Assembly (NCBI GenBank): GCA_947497945.1
Contig: CANMIP010000028.1
Span: forward strand, 24,460 to 88,459
DNA length: 64,000 nt
From: an uncultured Tropicimonas sp.
GTDB taxonomy: Bacteria > Pseudomonadota > Alphaproteobacteria > Rhodobacterales > Rhodobacteraceae
Direction of reading: 5' to 3'
Shown here in pieces: positions 42,921 through 51,810 of this stretch (its first letter is position 1; the number at the start of each line of letters is the position of its first letter). Below the pieces are notes generated by a model that was not told the DNA's origin, searched no databases, and worked only from the letters and a program-made list of their open reading frames with translations. Position numbers and translations under genes: made by a program.

Positions 42921-42969
42921 GCGAAACTCCCGTGGATTTGGCTGTCCCCTAAATCGACGGGAGTTTCGC
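42921..42969. repeat. Near-perfect inverted repeat with 19-bp arms
   Basis: Left arm GCGAAACTCCCGTGGATTT (42921-42939), right arm AAATCGACGGGAGTTTCGC (42951-42969), 18 of 19 positions complementary, 11-bp spacer. It sits in the gap between the HTH gene and recombinase 1. It lacks a T-run, so it is unlikely to be a plain terminator; it could be a recombination site, an operator or an RNA hairpin. Confidence 0.85.
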
Positions 42970-43035
42970 TTTCGACCGGGGATCGTGCAGCCGGCCCGAA
43001 ATGCATGCGGAAACAGAGGAAAAACCGCCTTTGCA

Positions 43036-43719
43036 TCACCCTGCGCCCCCCTGCTCGGCTGCGATCGCCGAGGCGAAAACCGCTGTCGTCATCGCCTCCG
43101 GGGTCGCCTTCGCAGGGATTCCCGGCGCCGGCGCGGGGCCGGTTGCGGCGGATTTCGGTGCGGCGATGATGGTCGCGGCCGGCAATTCCAGGGCGATGCG
43201 GTGCCGGGTCCAGAGCAGGATATCGAGCGGCCGATACATGTGCTGACTGGAGCTCAAGCGTATGGGCGCCGCCGGCGGCAACGTGACCTTGCCCGTCTTC
43301 AGTTTCTTTCGGAACGTATCGTAGGAATATCCGTATTCGCCCGCAAAGCTGCGGATTCGGATCAGGCCCTGGTCCCAGAGCGTCGTGGCGAGATCTTCAA
43401 TCTCGGCGAGCTCCGGGAGATAGCAGATCCCAGGGCGCACGCCCGGGGAGCCTGGGGTGCCATCGTCGGTGTTTGCCCCGGGCCGGGCAGGGCGGCAGTA
43501 GGCCTGTTGGAGTTCCGAGAGCCGATCCGAGAGCAGCAACGGTTCGAGAGCGTGCACTTTACGAAACACGTCGAGCGGACGCCAGCCTTTGCCATGTTTC
43601 GTCAGGCCGAAGCGGTCGGCCAGGTCCGGGATCCGGTTGCGATGCACGCCCAGGTGATCCGCCAGTCTCTCGTTTGAGACCGACGCGAGGATATCGAACT
43701 TGAGCTTTTTCTGGATCAC
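43036..43719 (-). CDS. HTH DNA-binding protein heading the recombinase array
   Basis: 227 residues from a GTG at 43719 with GGAGG 6 nt upstream; an upstream in-frame ATG at 43791 lacks such a site. Two helix-turn-helix-like units: LASVSNERLADHLGVHRNRIPDLADRFGL (N-terminal) and IRIRSFAGEYGYSYDTFRKKLKTGKV (about 135-165), then an Ala/Pro-rich tail. Likely a directionality or regulatory factor for the recombinases downstream. No known family recognised. Confidence 0.68.
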   Translation of the reverse strand: MIQKKLKFDILASVSNERLADHLGVHRNRIPDLADRFGLTKHGKGWRPLDVFRKVHALEPLLLSDRLSELQQAYCRPARPGANTDDGTPGSPGVRPGICYLPELAEIEDLATTLWDQGLIRIRSFAGEYGYSYDTFRKKLKTGKVTLPPAAPIRLSSSQHMYRPLDILLWTRHRIALELPAATIIAAPKSAATGPAPAPGIPAKATPEAMTTAVFASAIAAEQGGAG

Positions 43720-44109
43720 ATTGCACCTCCTGGCCAGGAAGTAGGTCCGGTCGCGATGCTGGAAAAATGGAAAGTGGCCGGTTGCCAGCATGCTCTGATC
43801 TTGGTGCTCGCGAGTCCCGCTCTCCCTTTACCGTGGGTGGAAACGCGCCATGTCCGTCGGCTCGTCAGCCTGCACTCATCGTAGGTTTTTTATCTTGCGT
43901 GCCGCGAGCCAGAGCTGGCTTGAGAACACCGAGCGGAACCAAAGCGTGACAGGTCCACTTTGACTTTTTCGCAATTGGATTCAGAGCATTACGCTCATTT
44001 CGATATTTTCTTCTTTTGTCGTCCGCCGGCCATTTCAAGCTCCTTTATGCGAGGGGACGAAAAACGAGCCCGCAACCCTCTCCCGGGCGAGACATGCGAG
44101 GAAACGAAA
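43720..44109. other. Intergenic region between divergent transcription units
   Basis: 390 bp separating the recombinase array (minus) from the paralogue pair (plus). It contains presumed promoters for both, including an AT-richer tract at about 43955-44030. No supported gene, RNA or long repeat found. Confidence 0.5.
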
Positions 44110-44649
44110 ATGCATAGGATGATCAGGGCGGCCGCGATCAGGTTTGCGGCGAATGCTCATTCCCTGACGGAGCAGGACCTGAACGAGCTCAGGACGACAT
44201 ATGACGACGACCGGTTCGTGCTGGACATTTGTGTCCGGTTCGGTCCCCAGCTCGACGTCGTCGATATCGAGGTCATCGCTGGAAACCCGCTCAGGGCCTC
44301 CTGCTCCATGTCCCTCGGCTTCGACGAGATTGCATTTCTGTCAAACGAGGAACTTGTTGCGATGGCTGAACTGGAGATCGAGAAAATGATCCGCAACCAC
44401 TCCGACATCTCGCTAATCCCCCAGATTTCCAGGGACGGTTCCTTGAACTCGCTCGTGCTGTCGACATCTGCAGGCATTGATGTGGGCAACACCGTCGAGA
44501 TGGATATGAACCCTGACGTTGAAAAGCTGCACAGCCAGATAGCAGACCTCAAGACGGTGATCGCCGACGTCGCGCTTGAGAATTGCCTGTTGGGCGAAGG
44601 GGTTTCGGGCAATCCGGACGGGCTGGCCGGCGTGGTAGGCAGGCCGTGA
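44110..44649 (+). CDS. Unknown protein, first of two tandem paralogues
   Basis: 179 residues from ATG 44110. N-terminal amphipathic helix (MHRMIRAAAIRFAANAHSL), a central segment with VLDICVRFGPQLDVVDIEV, an acidic helical stretch, and a C-terminal coiled coil LHSQIADLKTVIADVALEN resembling the leucine-rich helix of IS3 OrfA proteins. The next gene has the same layout (VFVRFGPLLNVIGID; LRSELAACKVTLADLILKN). No function known. Confidence 0.65.
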   Translation: MHRMIRAAAIRFAANAHSLTEQDLNELRTTYDDDRFVLDICVRFGPQLDVVDIEVIAGNPLRASCSMSLGFDEIAFLSNEELVAMAELEIEKMIRNHSDISLIPQISRDGSLNSLVLSTSAGIDVGNTVEMDMNPDVEKLHSQIADLKTVIADVALENCLLGEGVSGNPDGLAGVVGRP

Positions 44650-44830
44650 TTGGCGTTCCAGTAGGGCTCGAGCCGGGACGTACAGACCGGCCGGGCGCAA
44701 GGGCGGAAGCTATTTTGGTCAGAGGACCATTTTTCTTTCCGCCTGGTACAAATGATCCCATCTCCATTCTTGAGAGCGGAACTCACCAGTGCCCGAAATG
44801 TATCCGCGGGCAAAGAAAAAAGGAATCTAC

Positions 44831-45421
44831 ATGTTTGATATGATCGAAACTGCTGCGCGAAGGCTGGCGGCCGAAATATCCTCAGAAATTACTCACCGCG
44901 GCGAGAATCCTGGACCCAGCGATTGTCGATATAAAAACACGCGTTTGGTGAGCGTGTTCGTCAGGTTCGGTCCATTACTGAACGTGATTGGAATCGACTA
45001 CGCGCTTGGAGTCGAAACCGGTATCGTGTTCGATCTGTTTGCAGAGGTTGATGACCTGGCTTCGCTGACCCATGAGGCGATCGAGGCCGAGGCCCGGAAC
45101 ATCATTTGCAACGCCGTCGATTGCTCCTACGAGTTCGAGTTGGGGGTCCGTGAGGATAGTGGCTACGGGCCTTACTCGATGATTCTGCCGGCGGCGGGGG
45201 ATTTGGAACCTGCCGGCGTAACTGTGGACGTTCCGGCAACAGGTTCAGCAGCAGACAGGCTGCGGTCTGAGTTGGCTGCCTGCAAGGTTACCCTCGCAGA
45301 TCTGATCCTCAAGAACCGGCGTCTCAAGCGCAGTCAGGGACTGCGAGAACGTGAGAAGGGAACACCTCTGGGGGATCATCAAGATACCGCGCTGGCTGGG
45401 CATGCCGCAGGTTTCTACTGA
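44831..45421 (+). CDS. Unknown protein, second tandem paralogue
   Basis: 196 residues from ATG 44831. Shares with the 44110 product an N-terminal MxxMIxxAAxR helix, the VRFGPxLxVxxI core and a C-terminal coiled coil, but overall identity is low, so the duplication is old. The extra C-terminus is Gly/His-containing (GDHQDTALAGHAAGFY). No family recognised. An in-frame start at 44789 also exists. Confidence 0.62.
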   Translation: MFDMIETAARRLAAEISSEITHRGENPGPSDCRYKNTRLVSVFVRFGPLLNVIGIDYALGVETGIVFDLFAEVDDLASLTHEAIEAEARNIICNAVDCSYEFELGVREDSGYGPYSMILPAAGDLEPAGVTVDVPATGSAADRLRSELAACKVTLADLILKNRRLKRSQGLREREKGTPLGDHQDTALAGHAAGFY

Positions 45422-45567
45422 ACTCGGATCGGTCGGGGGTGCCCCGGCCGTCTTCCCGATACCTGGAGAATGCGCGTTCGAATTTCTCAGGTATCCGGCG
45501 GGCGGCTGATCTCTCGAAAAGGCGTCAAGAAGGCAACAGAAAACGCACAGGCAAGAAAGGTCTCGCT

Positions 45568-45912
45568 ATGCGTAATCAACCCGATTTCTCCATCCTTTTC
45601 GATGGCTCAGGGGGTATTGTCTTACAAACCCCCGATTACTGCCATTTCTACAACGGCTGTGAAGCCCAGGCGGCGGAAGATGTCTGCAACCTCTTGTCCG
45701 GCGGGAGCTCCGACGACTGGGATCAGGATGGAAACGAGCCTGAAAGCCGTTTCGATGCAGACAACCCCATGGCCTTCGCTCCGGATGATATCCGCTTGAT
45801 CCTGAAGGAAACAAACCGCGAACTTTTTCTGGAGGGCGTTTCGGACCAGGCCGAACGGGCCTTTCTCCGGCACATCTTCAAGCTCAACGACAACACGGAA
45901 AGGGAACAGTAG
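45568..45912 (+). CDS. Small acidic protein of unknown function
   Basis: 114 residues from ATG 45568. Acidic (SSDDWDQDGNEPESRFDAD), with two Cys in the N-terminal third (DYCHFYNGCEAQ) and another in EDVCNLL, and a helical C-terminus (ERAFLRHIFKLNDNTER). No family recognised. Same strand as the two paralogues but preceded by a 146-nt gap. Confidence 0.55.
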   Translation: MRNQPDFSILFDGSGGIVLQTPDYCHFYNGCEAQAAEDVCNLLSGGSSDDWDQDGNEPESRFDADNPMAFAPDDIRLILKETNRELFLEGVSDQAERAFLRHIFKLNDNTEREQ

Positions 45913-46349
45913 GATGCTTGTAATGGTGGTGTCTGACGTCAGTCGCTGACGCCGTAGTCGAGACCCATGATCGCATCGTCGGTGCCTTTTGGCGTGATGC
46001 AAAGATAATTTGCGACGCGCGGATTGCAGAGGCGCAGGCAGATATCGCGGCCCCATTGGCCGGGATTGAATCACTGGGTACGACGTTACTGTCGGCGAAA
46101 GGCGATGACATGGCCATGGGTGGCGCTGTCGACGCGTCCTGTGGTTGGTAAATGTCTGCTCTCTCTTATCCCGGTGCGGTATAAGTTATACCGGGGAGGA
46201 GCAACGAGGAACAAAGGCGACTACGAGCATTCCGCGACCTGGAACGATTGTGGGCATCCGCTCAGGTGTTCCACGAAGAGCCGCTCGGCGGTGACGATCA
46301 TGCTCGGGGATGAAGTCCACGCTGTCGAAACCGCTGTCGGTTTCCAGTG
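45913..46349. other. Gene-free region with a 17-bp palindrome
   Basis: 437 bp between the small acidic gene (plus) and the 3' end of sbcC (minus). The palindrome CGGTATAAGTTATACCG lies at 46177-46193 (perfect 8-bp arms). A reading frame over 46024-46446 has no family resemblance and overlaps sbcC antisense; I do not call it. Confidence 0.55.
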
Positions 46350-49300
46350 TCAGGCTGCCGTTCGTCTTGGATGGATGTGGGATCCAGAGGGCGTGAGCTC
46401 TACATCGAAACCAGCGGTGATCATGGATTTCACCTGTTCCGTGTGAGAAATCAGCCCGACTGATCGCATGTTGTTAGTGAGATCGTAGAGCGTTTCGAGC
46501 GCTGTGTTCAGCGTGTCCTCATCGAGCGTTCCGAACCCTTCGTCAATGAAGATGGCATCGAGCTTGATGCCACCGCTGTTTCTCTGAACGACATCGGACA
46601 ACCCGAGGGCCAGCGCGAGGGACGCCTGGAATCCTTCGCCCCCTGACAGGGTCTTGGTCGGTCGGGACTTCTCCGTATTGGCGTCGAACACGGCGATGTC
46701 CAGGCCGCGTTTGTGCCGACCGCCGCCGGAATCGTCGGGACGCAATAACTGATATCGACCTCCGGTCATGGGACCCAGCCGCAAATTGGCCGCGGCAAGC
46801 ACCTCGTCGAACATCGCGGCTATCGCGAAATCCGGAAGTCGCACTTTCCGATCATTGTCTCCATTGACCAACTTCGACAATCCGCCCAGGGGAGCGAACT
46901 CGCTTTCAAGTGAACGGATCGTCCTCGAAAGCGCCTCAACCATGCTCTGCACGGCCTGTTTTGCTACAGCATCATGCTTCAATCCGGTCAGGTTTTCCTG
47001 GCTGGCAGCGAGTTTTTCCTGCGCAGCATCACGCAAGTCCGTCAGGGCGGGAAGGTCAGGTGCATCTCGATCGCCGATCTCCTGAGAGAGCCGCTTGATC
47101 TGATCCTCATTGGAGGCAACTCGACGATCAAACTCGTTGATCTCATTCTCCAGCAATGACGTTTGTTCAACGTCTGGCCTGGCCAGGCGAAAACCCGCCT
47201 CGTCGAGGCCTGCAATTTCAAGTTGGCGGATGAAACCATCCTTTGCCTCTTGCAGGTTCTGCGACATCCGCTGAACGGCTTTGTCTGCATTCGCGAAGGT
47301 CTCTTGAGCGGTCGCAACTGCCACTGCCGCCTCTCGTTCAGCTATGGTTGCCCGTTCATGGGTGGCGATGAGATCATCTCGCGTTTTCACCGCACCAGTG
47401 AGTGCCTTGGACAGAGCGTCACGCTGCCGCCAATCATCGGGTACATCCTTCAGAAGAGTGTCGTAGGCCGCTTGCGCGCGCGCTGCTGCTTCCTTGAAGG
47501 CGGACAACGTGTTGACGCTCTCTTCGTGGTTGCTGGAGGCGCGTTCCGCCGTGGTCTCAGCAAGGGTGATCCTGACGTTCAAATCGGCAAACTGACAGTC
47601 GGCTTCCAGTTTCTTTTTTTCTGCGCGTGCACCGTTCAAAATGGGCAGAAGCGTCTCTCGGTCCCGGGCGGGCGTATCGAAATCGTCCAGTTCTCGCTGA
47701 CGCTCATCAAGCGCGGACTCGGCGCTCGAGAGAACAGTCCTGACCTCAGTTTCACGGCGTTCGGCGTCGCGAAGAGCGGATCCAGTTTCTTCGAACTGAT
47801 CGTGCCGACCTCGACGCTCGGGATCGCCAGTGGCGGGTGCAGGGTGCGAGCGAGACCCACATGCGGGGCAGGGTTCACCCGGCACCAGTTTCCTGGCGAC
47901 GTGGAGTGCCTGGATCTCGGTCAGGTTTTGCTCCGCTTGATCATGGGTTGTCTGACATTTCTTGCGATGCGTGATCGCCTCGTCGCGCTTGATCTTCAGG
48001 CGGTCGACTTCTTCGGACCTCTGGTTCCGCTTGGTAAGCGCTGCCTCGTAACGGGCGAGATTCTCGTCCTCCTTCTCAAGCAGGGCGACGTCGCCGGCGG
48101 CTTTCTGGAGCGCGCTGGCATGTGTCGGCTGTAGTTTCTGCAGTTCTCTGAGGTTGGACAGGATTTTCTCAGCGTCAGACTTCCTGCGTGCAAACTCCTG
48201 ATGCGCATCGTCTGCCGTCTGCATTGCTGTCTTGGCATTGATCAGTTCATCCCAAAGTTTGCCGGATTGATCGAGTGTTGATTGAAACCGTTCCAGTTCC
48301 AGAACTCTTGCCTGAGCCGCCTCGCGTTCGGCCTTCTGCCGTATCGTTAAGATCAGGACGTCCTTCGTCTCTTCATGTCGCGTCAGTGCATTCCCAAGAG
48401 AGTTGCTTGCCAGGCTTTCGCGTTTGGATGCGTCTGTGGCGTCGTGCTTGGCCTTCGCGAGAGCCGATTCTGTCACCAACACGGTCTGAGCGGCACGCGC
48501 TTTATCGAGGCGAATACGCAACCCATTGATGGCGTCGCCTTCGGTTAAAAGAGCTTTTGCATCATTCCGTGCGCTGGTCAGGGCTTTGATCTTCTCGTCA
48601 AGGATTTCCCCGGCCGACAGGGCCTTCTGGTGCCGTGTCAACTCAGCGCCTTCGGTATTCACGACGGTTTCGAGCTCGGAGATACCCACAATCATGGAGT
48701 CTATCTCAGCGGCCAGTTCTTCTTCCGACTGACCCGCCAGGTGGGTGTCGCGTCGTAGCCGCTCGTCGCTGATCTTGCGATGGAGCGCCGCCGCATCACG
48801 TTTGATCCGGTCCGAGAATTCCTCGTACAGGCTAACGTCGAACAGGCGTTTCAGGATTGGGGATCGCTCGTCATTCCTCGCTGTAAGGATCTTCCGAAAG
48901 TCGCCTTGGGGAAGCAGGACGATCTGGCGAAACTGAGCGGCGTCATATCCCAGTAGTTCTTCAATCAGCGCATCGACCTGGCTGACCTTCTTTTCTGCCA
49001 GAACGCTTCCGGGGGCGTCTTCAGTGATCTCCTCAAGCGACATCCCCGTTGCATCAAACAAGTACGCCTCATGAGCTTGGCTGACGACGCCTTCACCTCG
49101 GCGCGCGGCTCTCGATTGCGCCGGAACTCGCCAGACCACGTATCTACGGTTGCCCAGGTCGAACACGAGTTTGACCTTCGTGACATCTGTAGCATGAGCA
49201 TGGTGGCAGACGAGATCCTCGGCGGTGCGTTCTGCGCCGGAGGATTGACCGAACAAGGCAAAGGAAATTCCGTCAAAGATGGTCGTCTTGCCGGCGCCGG

Positions 49301-49409
49301 TCTCGCCGTAGATTCCAAAGATCCCGGCATCGAGTGCTTCTGTGAAATTCACCACCTCGGTCCCGGCAAAGGGGCCGAACGCGGTCATGGTCAGGCGTAA
49401 CGGTCTCAT
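46350..49409 (-). CDS. sbcC: SbcC-type SMC-like nuclease subunit
   Basis: 1019 residues. N-terminal ATPase half with Walker A GETGAGKTTIF (about 34-44) and Q-loop, a long coiled coil (about 190-850) broken by a zinc-hook motif CPACG (GEPCPACGSRSHP), and C-terminal half with TLSGGEGFQASLALALGLSD signature and IDAIFIDEGFGTLDEDTL (Walker B/D-loop). Partner of SbcD in cleaving hairpins and protein-blocked DNA ends. Start overlaps the sbcD stop by 4 nt. Confidence 0.93.
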   Translation of the reverse strand: MRPLRLTMTAFGPFAGTEVVNFTEALDAGIFGIYGETGAGKTTIFDGISFALFGQSSGAERTAEDLVCHHAHATDVTKVKLVFDLGNRRYVVWRVPAQSRAARRGEGVVSQAHEAYLFDATGMSLEEITEDAPGSVLAEKKVSQVDALIEELLGYDAAQFRQIVLLPQGDFRKILTARNDERSPILKRLFDVSLYEEFSDRIKRDAAALHRKISDERLRRDTHLAGQSEEELAAEIDSMIVGISELETVVNTEGAELTRHQKALSAGEILDEKIKALTSARNDAKALLTEGDAINGLRIRLDKARAAQTVLVTESALAKAKHDATDASKRESLASNSLGNALTRHEETKDVLILTIRQKAEREAAQARVLELERFQSTLDQSGKLWDELINAKTAMQTADDAHQEFARRKSDAEKILSNLRELQKLQPTHASALQKAAGDVALLEKEDENLARYEAALTKRNQRSEEVDRLKIKRDEAITHRKKCQTTHDQAEQNLTEIQALHVARKLVPGEPCPACGSRSHPAPATGDPERRGRHDQFEETGSALRDAERRETEVRTVLSSAESALDERQRELDDFDTPARDRETLLPILNGARAEKKKLEADCQFADLNVRITLAETTAERASSNHEESVNTLSAFKEAAARAQAAYDTLLKDVPDDWRQRDALSKALTGAVKTRDDLIATHERATIAEREAAVAVATAQETFANADKAVQRMSQNLQEAKDGFIRQLEIAGLDEAGFRLARPDVEQTSLLENEINEFDRRVASNEDQIKRLSQEIGDRDAPDLPALTDLRDAAQEKLAASQENLTGLKHDAVAKQAVQSMVEALSRTIRSLESEFAPLGGLSKLVNGDNDRKVRLPDFAIAAMFDEVLAAANLRLGPMTGGRYQLLRPDDSGGGRHKRGLDIAVFDANTEKSRPTKTLSGGEGFQASLALALGLSDVVQRNSGGIKLDAIFIDEGFGTLDEDTLNTALETLYDLTNNMRSVGLISHTEQVKSMITAGFDVELTPSGSHIHPRRTAA

Positions 49410-50551
49410 TCGATGTCCTCCAGCTTCGGCTTGTCCAGGATTGCTTTCATGACCACGTCTTCGTCTTCGCCGGCGCCTTCTCCGCGGACATAGATGAGGA
49501 ACTCCTCGATCACACCGGTTGGATCATCGAGTTTCGACTGTGCGCGGCCCGCACTTGCCCTCACCAGCTCCTGTTTGCGTTCGCGCAACGTCTGAAGAAG
49601 GTTGGGATAGTAGGGTCGCAGCTGTGCTGCAGGTTCGATCAGAGCGCCATCGTCCAACAGGATCGCACGAATGTAATCCGTGCCGGGGTTGGATTTCGCC
49701 TCCGACACCAGGTCGGCCAAGTACCCTCGCACCTCGCGGACCTCCCGCAACGGTGCAAACTCGACGGATTTCATATTGGCGATTGCGCCATTTCGAGTCA
49801 GATCAAACACCGTCATTGACTTCGTACTGCCAGCCTCATCGAACCCGAAAGCAAGCGGGGCGCCGCTGTATCGGATGCTTTCTTTTCCGGCGGCCTGTGG
49901 ACGATGAAGATGGCCAAGCGCTACATAGTTGGCGCCCTCGAAGAGCGAGCTCGGTACCGTTTCAACGGTGCCAACCGACAGCCGTCTTTCACTGTCAGAA
50001 GGAAGACAATTGGTTACAAAGGCATGGGCCACGACAATCCAGCGCGCATCCTCTGGCACGAAGCTCTTCGCAGATTCAAACTGGGCCCGAAGCACGTCTT
50101 CGGGTGTACGAATGTCTTCGCGCTCGAAGGCCCGGCGGGCCGCGTAAATCTCGGAATAGGGCAGGGCGGAGATTGCGACGGCTCCATGATCATCCTCCAG
50201 GATGATTGGGTGCTCATCGCGATCAATTGGACCTCGCACCAGGATACGGTTTCGATCAAACAGCTTTGAGGCTGCCCCGAGGCGTTGGCCAGAATCGTGG
50301 TTGCCGGCGATGACAACGACAGCGGTTTCTGTTTCCGCATAAACCTGCTCCAGGAAATCACTGTAGAGTTTCGTTGCGGCCTCGGACGGGACGGCTTTGT
50401 CGTAAACATCGCCCGCAACGATCAGAACATCCACCTGCTCAGTCACGATCGTTTGAAAGATCTGATCGAGAATGTGGGCTTGGTCTTCGATGAGAGAAAT
50501 GCCCCGCAAAGTCTTCCCAAGATGCCAGTCTGCTGTGTGAAGAACTTTCAT
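49406..50551 (-). CDS. sbcD: SbcD (Mre11-like) nuclease subunit
   Basis: 381 residues from ATG 50551. Mre11 phosphoesterase motifs: HTADWHLGKTLRG, VLIVAGDVYDKAVP, VVIAGNHDSGQRL, and VALGHLHRPQ near 230. C-terminal capping domain follows. Operon with sbcC via an ATGA overlap. sbcDC genes are normally chromosomal; a copy on a plasmid-like region next to defence genes is notable. Confidence 0.93.
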   Translation of the reverse strand: MKVLHTADWHLGKTLRGISLIEDQAHILDQIFQTIVTEQVDVLIVAGDVYDKAVPSEAATKLYSDFLEQVYAETETAVVVIAGNHDSGQRLGAASKLFDRNRILVRGPIDRDEHPIILEDDHGAVAISALPYSEIYAARRAFEREDIRTPEDVLRAQFESAKSFVPEDARWIVVAHAFVTNCLPSDSERRLSVGTVETVPSSLFEGANYVALGHLHRPQAAGKESIRYSGAPLAFGFDEAGSTKSMTVFDLTRNGAIANMKSVEFAPLREVREVRGYLADLVSEAKSNPGTDYIRAILLDDGALIEPAAQLRPYYPNLLQTLRERKQELVRASAGRAQSKLDDPTGVIEEFLIYVRGEGAGEDEDVVMKAILDKPKLEDIE

Positions 50552-50622
50552 GGCTACCCCAACATTTTTATATGTATAAAAATTATATGGACAAGGGCAG
50601 GGAGTCAATATAGCTTTGAACC

Positions 50623-51438
50623 ATGGCGTTTGATGACCTGAAACATGCGCAACGTGAGCGTTTGGAGTATCTGGATCGCTTGTTCTTCTGGGACGGAGCA
50701 GCGACTCGCTCTTGCCTGACAGAGCGATTTGGGATTTCGAATCCGCAGGCGGCTTTAGATTTCAAAGCCTATTTGCAGGCTTCAGCGGCCAACGCGCTTA
50801 GATACGACGCGTCTTCCAGGAGGTATTTCGCGACGAAGCACTTCTCACGCCTTGCCGGACGGCCGACGATCGCGGAGCTTGAGGAGCTGCTTGGTGAGCG
50901 TCATGGGACGGTCTTTGACTCGCTCCCCGACCTTCAAAGAAGCCAGAACGTGCGCGTGTTTCGGCCCCTGTATCGTGCAGTACAGAATGGTGAGGCGGTG
51001 CAGATCGTCTATCAATCAATGCGCAAGCCGGAACCGGAAAGGCGCTGGATTGCGCCACTTCGTTTCGCGTCAGATGGGCTGCGCCTCCATTTGCGGGCAT
51101 GGTGTTACGAGCGCGGCGAGTTCAGGGATTTTGTTCCATCACGCATCGACCCATCTCAGTCGTTTAGGGGAACGCGAGAGGCCAGGGGTGTTCCTCGAGA
51201 CGACGACTGGTTCACCTGGGCAATTCTAAAGTTGAAACCACATCGTGACCTTTCGGAAAGCCAGAGACGAGTTGTTCGGATCGAGTTTGGCTTTGATGGG
51301 GAAACTCGCGAGGTTCGTGTCCGCAAGGCGCTGGAGTTCTACACTAATCGTCGCTGGGGGCTCGATCAGGAGAAACCGCGTCTCGAGTGCGCATCCCGGA
51401 AATACGAAACCATGACTGGGGCAAGCAATGAGATTTGA
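50623..51438 (+). CDS. WYL-domain transcriptional regulator
   Basis: 271 residues. N-terminal winged HTH (about 10-60; RLEYLDRLFFWDGAATRSCLTERFGISNPQAALDFKAYLQ), WYL domain in the middle (VQIVYQSMRKPEPERRWIAPLRFASDGLRLHLRAWCYERGEFRDFVPSRI) and a C-terminal extension. This three-part layout resembles BrxR/CapW regulators of phage-defence systems, which repress until a signal is bound. It is upstream of a WGR gene and the Gabija-like pair on the same strand. Confidence 0.85.
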   Translation: MAFDDLKHAQRERLEYLDRLFFWDGAATRSCLTERFGISNPQAALDFKAYLQASAANALRYDASSRRYFATKHFSRLAGRPTIAELEELLGERHGTVFDSLPDLQRSQNVRVFRPLYRAVQNGEAVQIVYQSMRKPEPERRWIAPLRFASDGLRLHLRAWCYERGEFRDFVPSRIDPSQSFRGTREARGVPRDDDWFTWAILKLKPHRDLSESQRRVVRIEFGFDGETREVRVRKALEFYTNRRWGLDQEKPRLECASRKYETMTGASNEI

Positions 51439-51685
51439 AATGACCCGCGTAGATCCCGAGGTGAACATGAACCGCTTCTATTGCGTTCAGTTGACCAAAA
51501 GCCTCTTCGGCGAATTCGGCGTGGAGAGGCGGTGGGGACGATCGGGTGCGCGGGGGCGCCTTCGCCTCGATTGGTACGCGAGCCTGTCTGAAGCGAAGGA
51601 AGCGATGTCAAAGCTGATCAAACAGAAGCTGAAGAAAGGGTACACGGGTGAAACAGAACTGGCTTGTTGGTCTTGCTCCGGATGA
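51428..51685 (+). CDS. WGR-domain protein, C-terminus possibly altered
   Basis: 85 residues, a WGR domain: FYCVQLTKSLFGEFGVERRWGRSGARGRLRLDWYASLSEAKEAMSKLIKQKLKKGYTG. WGR domains bind DNA ends or NAD-type PARP partners; small stand-alone versions occur in mobile elements. It overlaps the WYL gene by 11 nt, so it is co-translated. The last ~12 residues lie over a degenerate integrase fragment on the other strand, so the natural C-terminus may have been replaced. Confidence 0.8.
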   Translation: MRFEMTRVDPEVNMNRFYCVQLTKSLFGEFGVERRWGRSGARGRLRLDWYASLSEAKEAMSKLIKQKLKKGYTGETELACWSCSG

Positions 51686-51810
51686 CCGAAGCCCGTTCCT
51701 TGACGATACCGTCGGCGAAGATATCGGAGACCTTCAGTTTCACGAGATCACATCCGCGTCGCTTGCCGTCGATTGCCAGGTTGAAGAGCGCCAAGCCGAT
51801 GTTGGCAGGC
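51640..51810 (-). pseudogene. Tyrosine-integrase fragment
   Basis: The minus-strand frame reads NIGLALFNLAIDGKRRGCD then LVKLKVSDIFADG and RASVIRSKTNKPVLF, the Arg-box region (FNLAID...RGCDLV) of a family of phage-type integrases. Both ends are missing and a stop precedes it. It is a relic of an integration event between the WGR gene and the Gabija-like operon. Confidence 0.6.

Noticed and set aside
40852..43677. A 941-codon plus-strand open frame across the recombinase array
   Set aside because: Antisense to recombinase genes 1 and the HTH gene, which have real catalytic and HTH motifs; the frame is open only because of high GC at codon position three.
46024..46446. A 140-codon plus-strand frame after the small acidic gene
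   Set aside because: Overlaps the antisense 3' end of sbcC, lacks any recognisable domain and has no Shine-Dalgarno.
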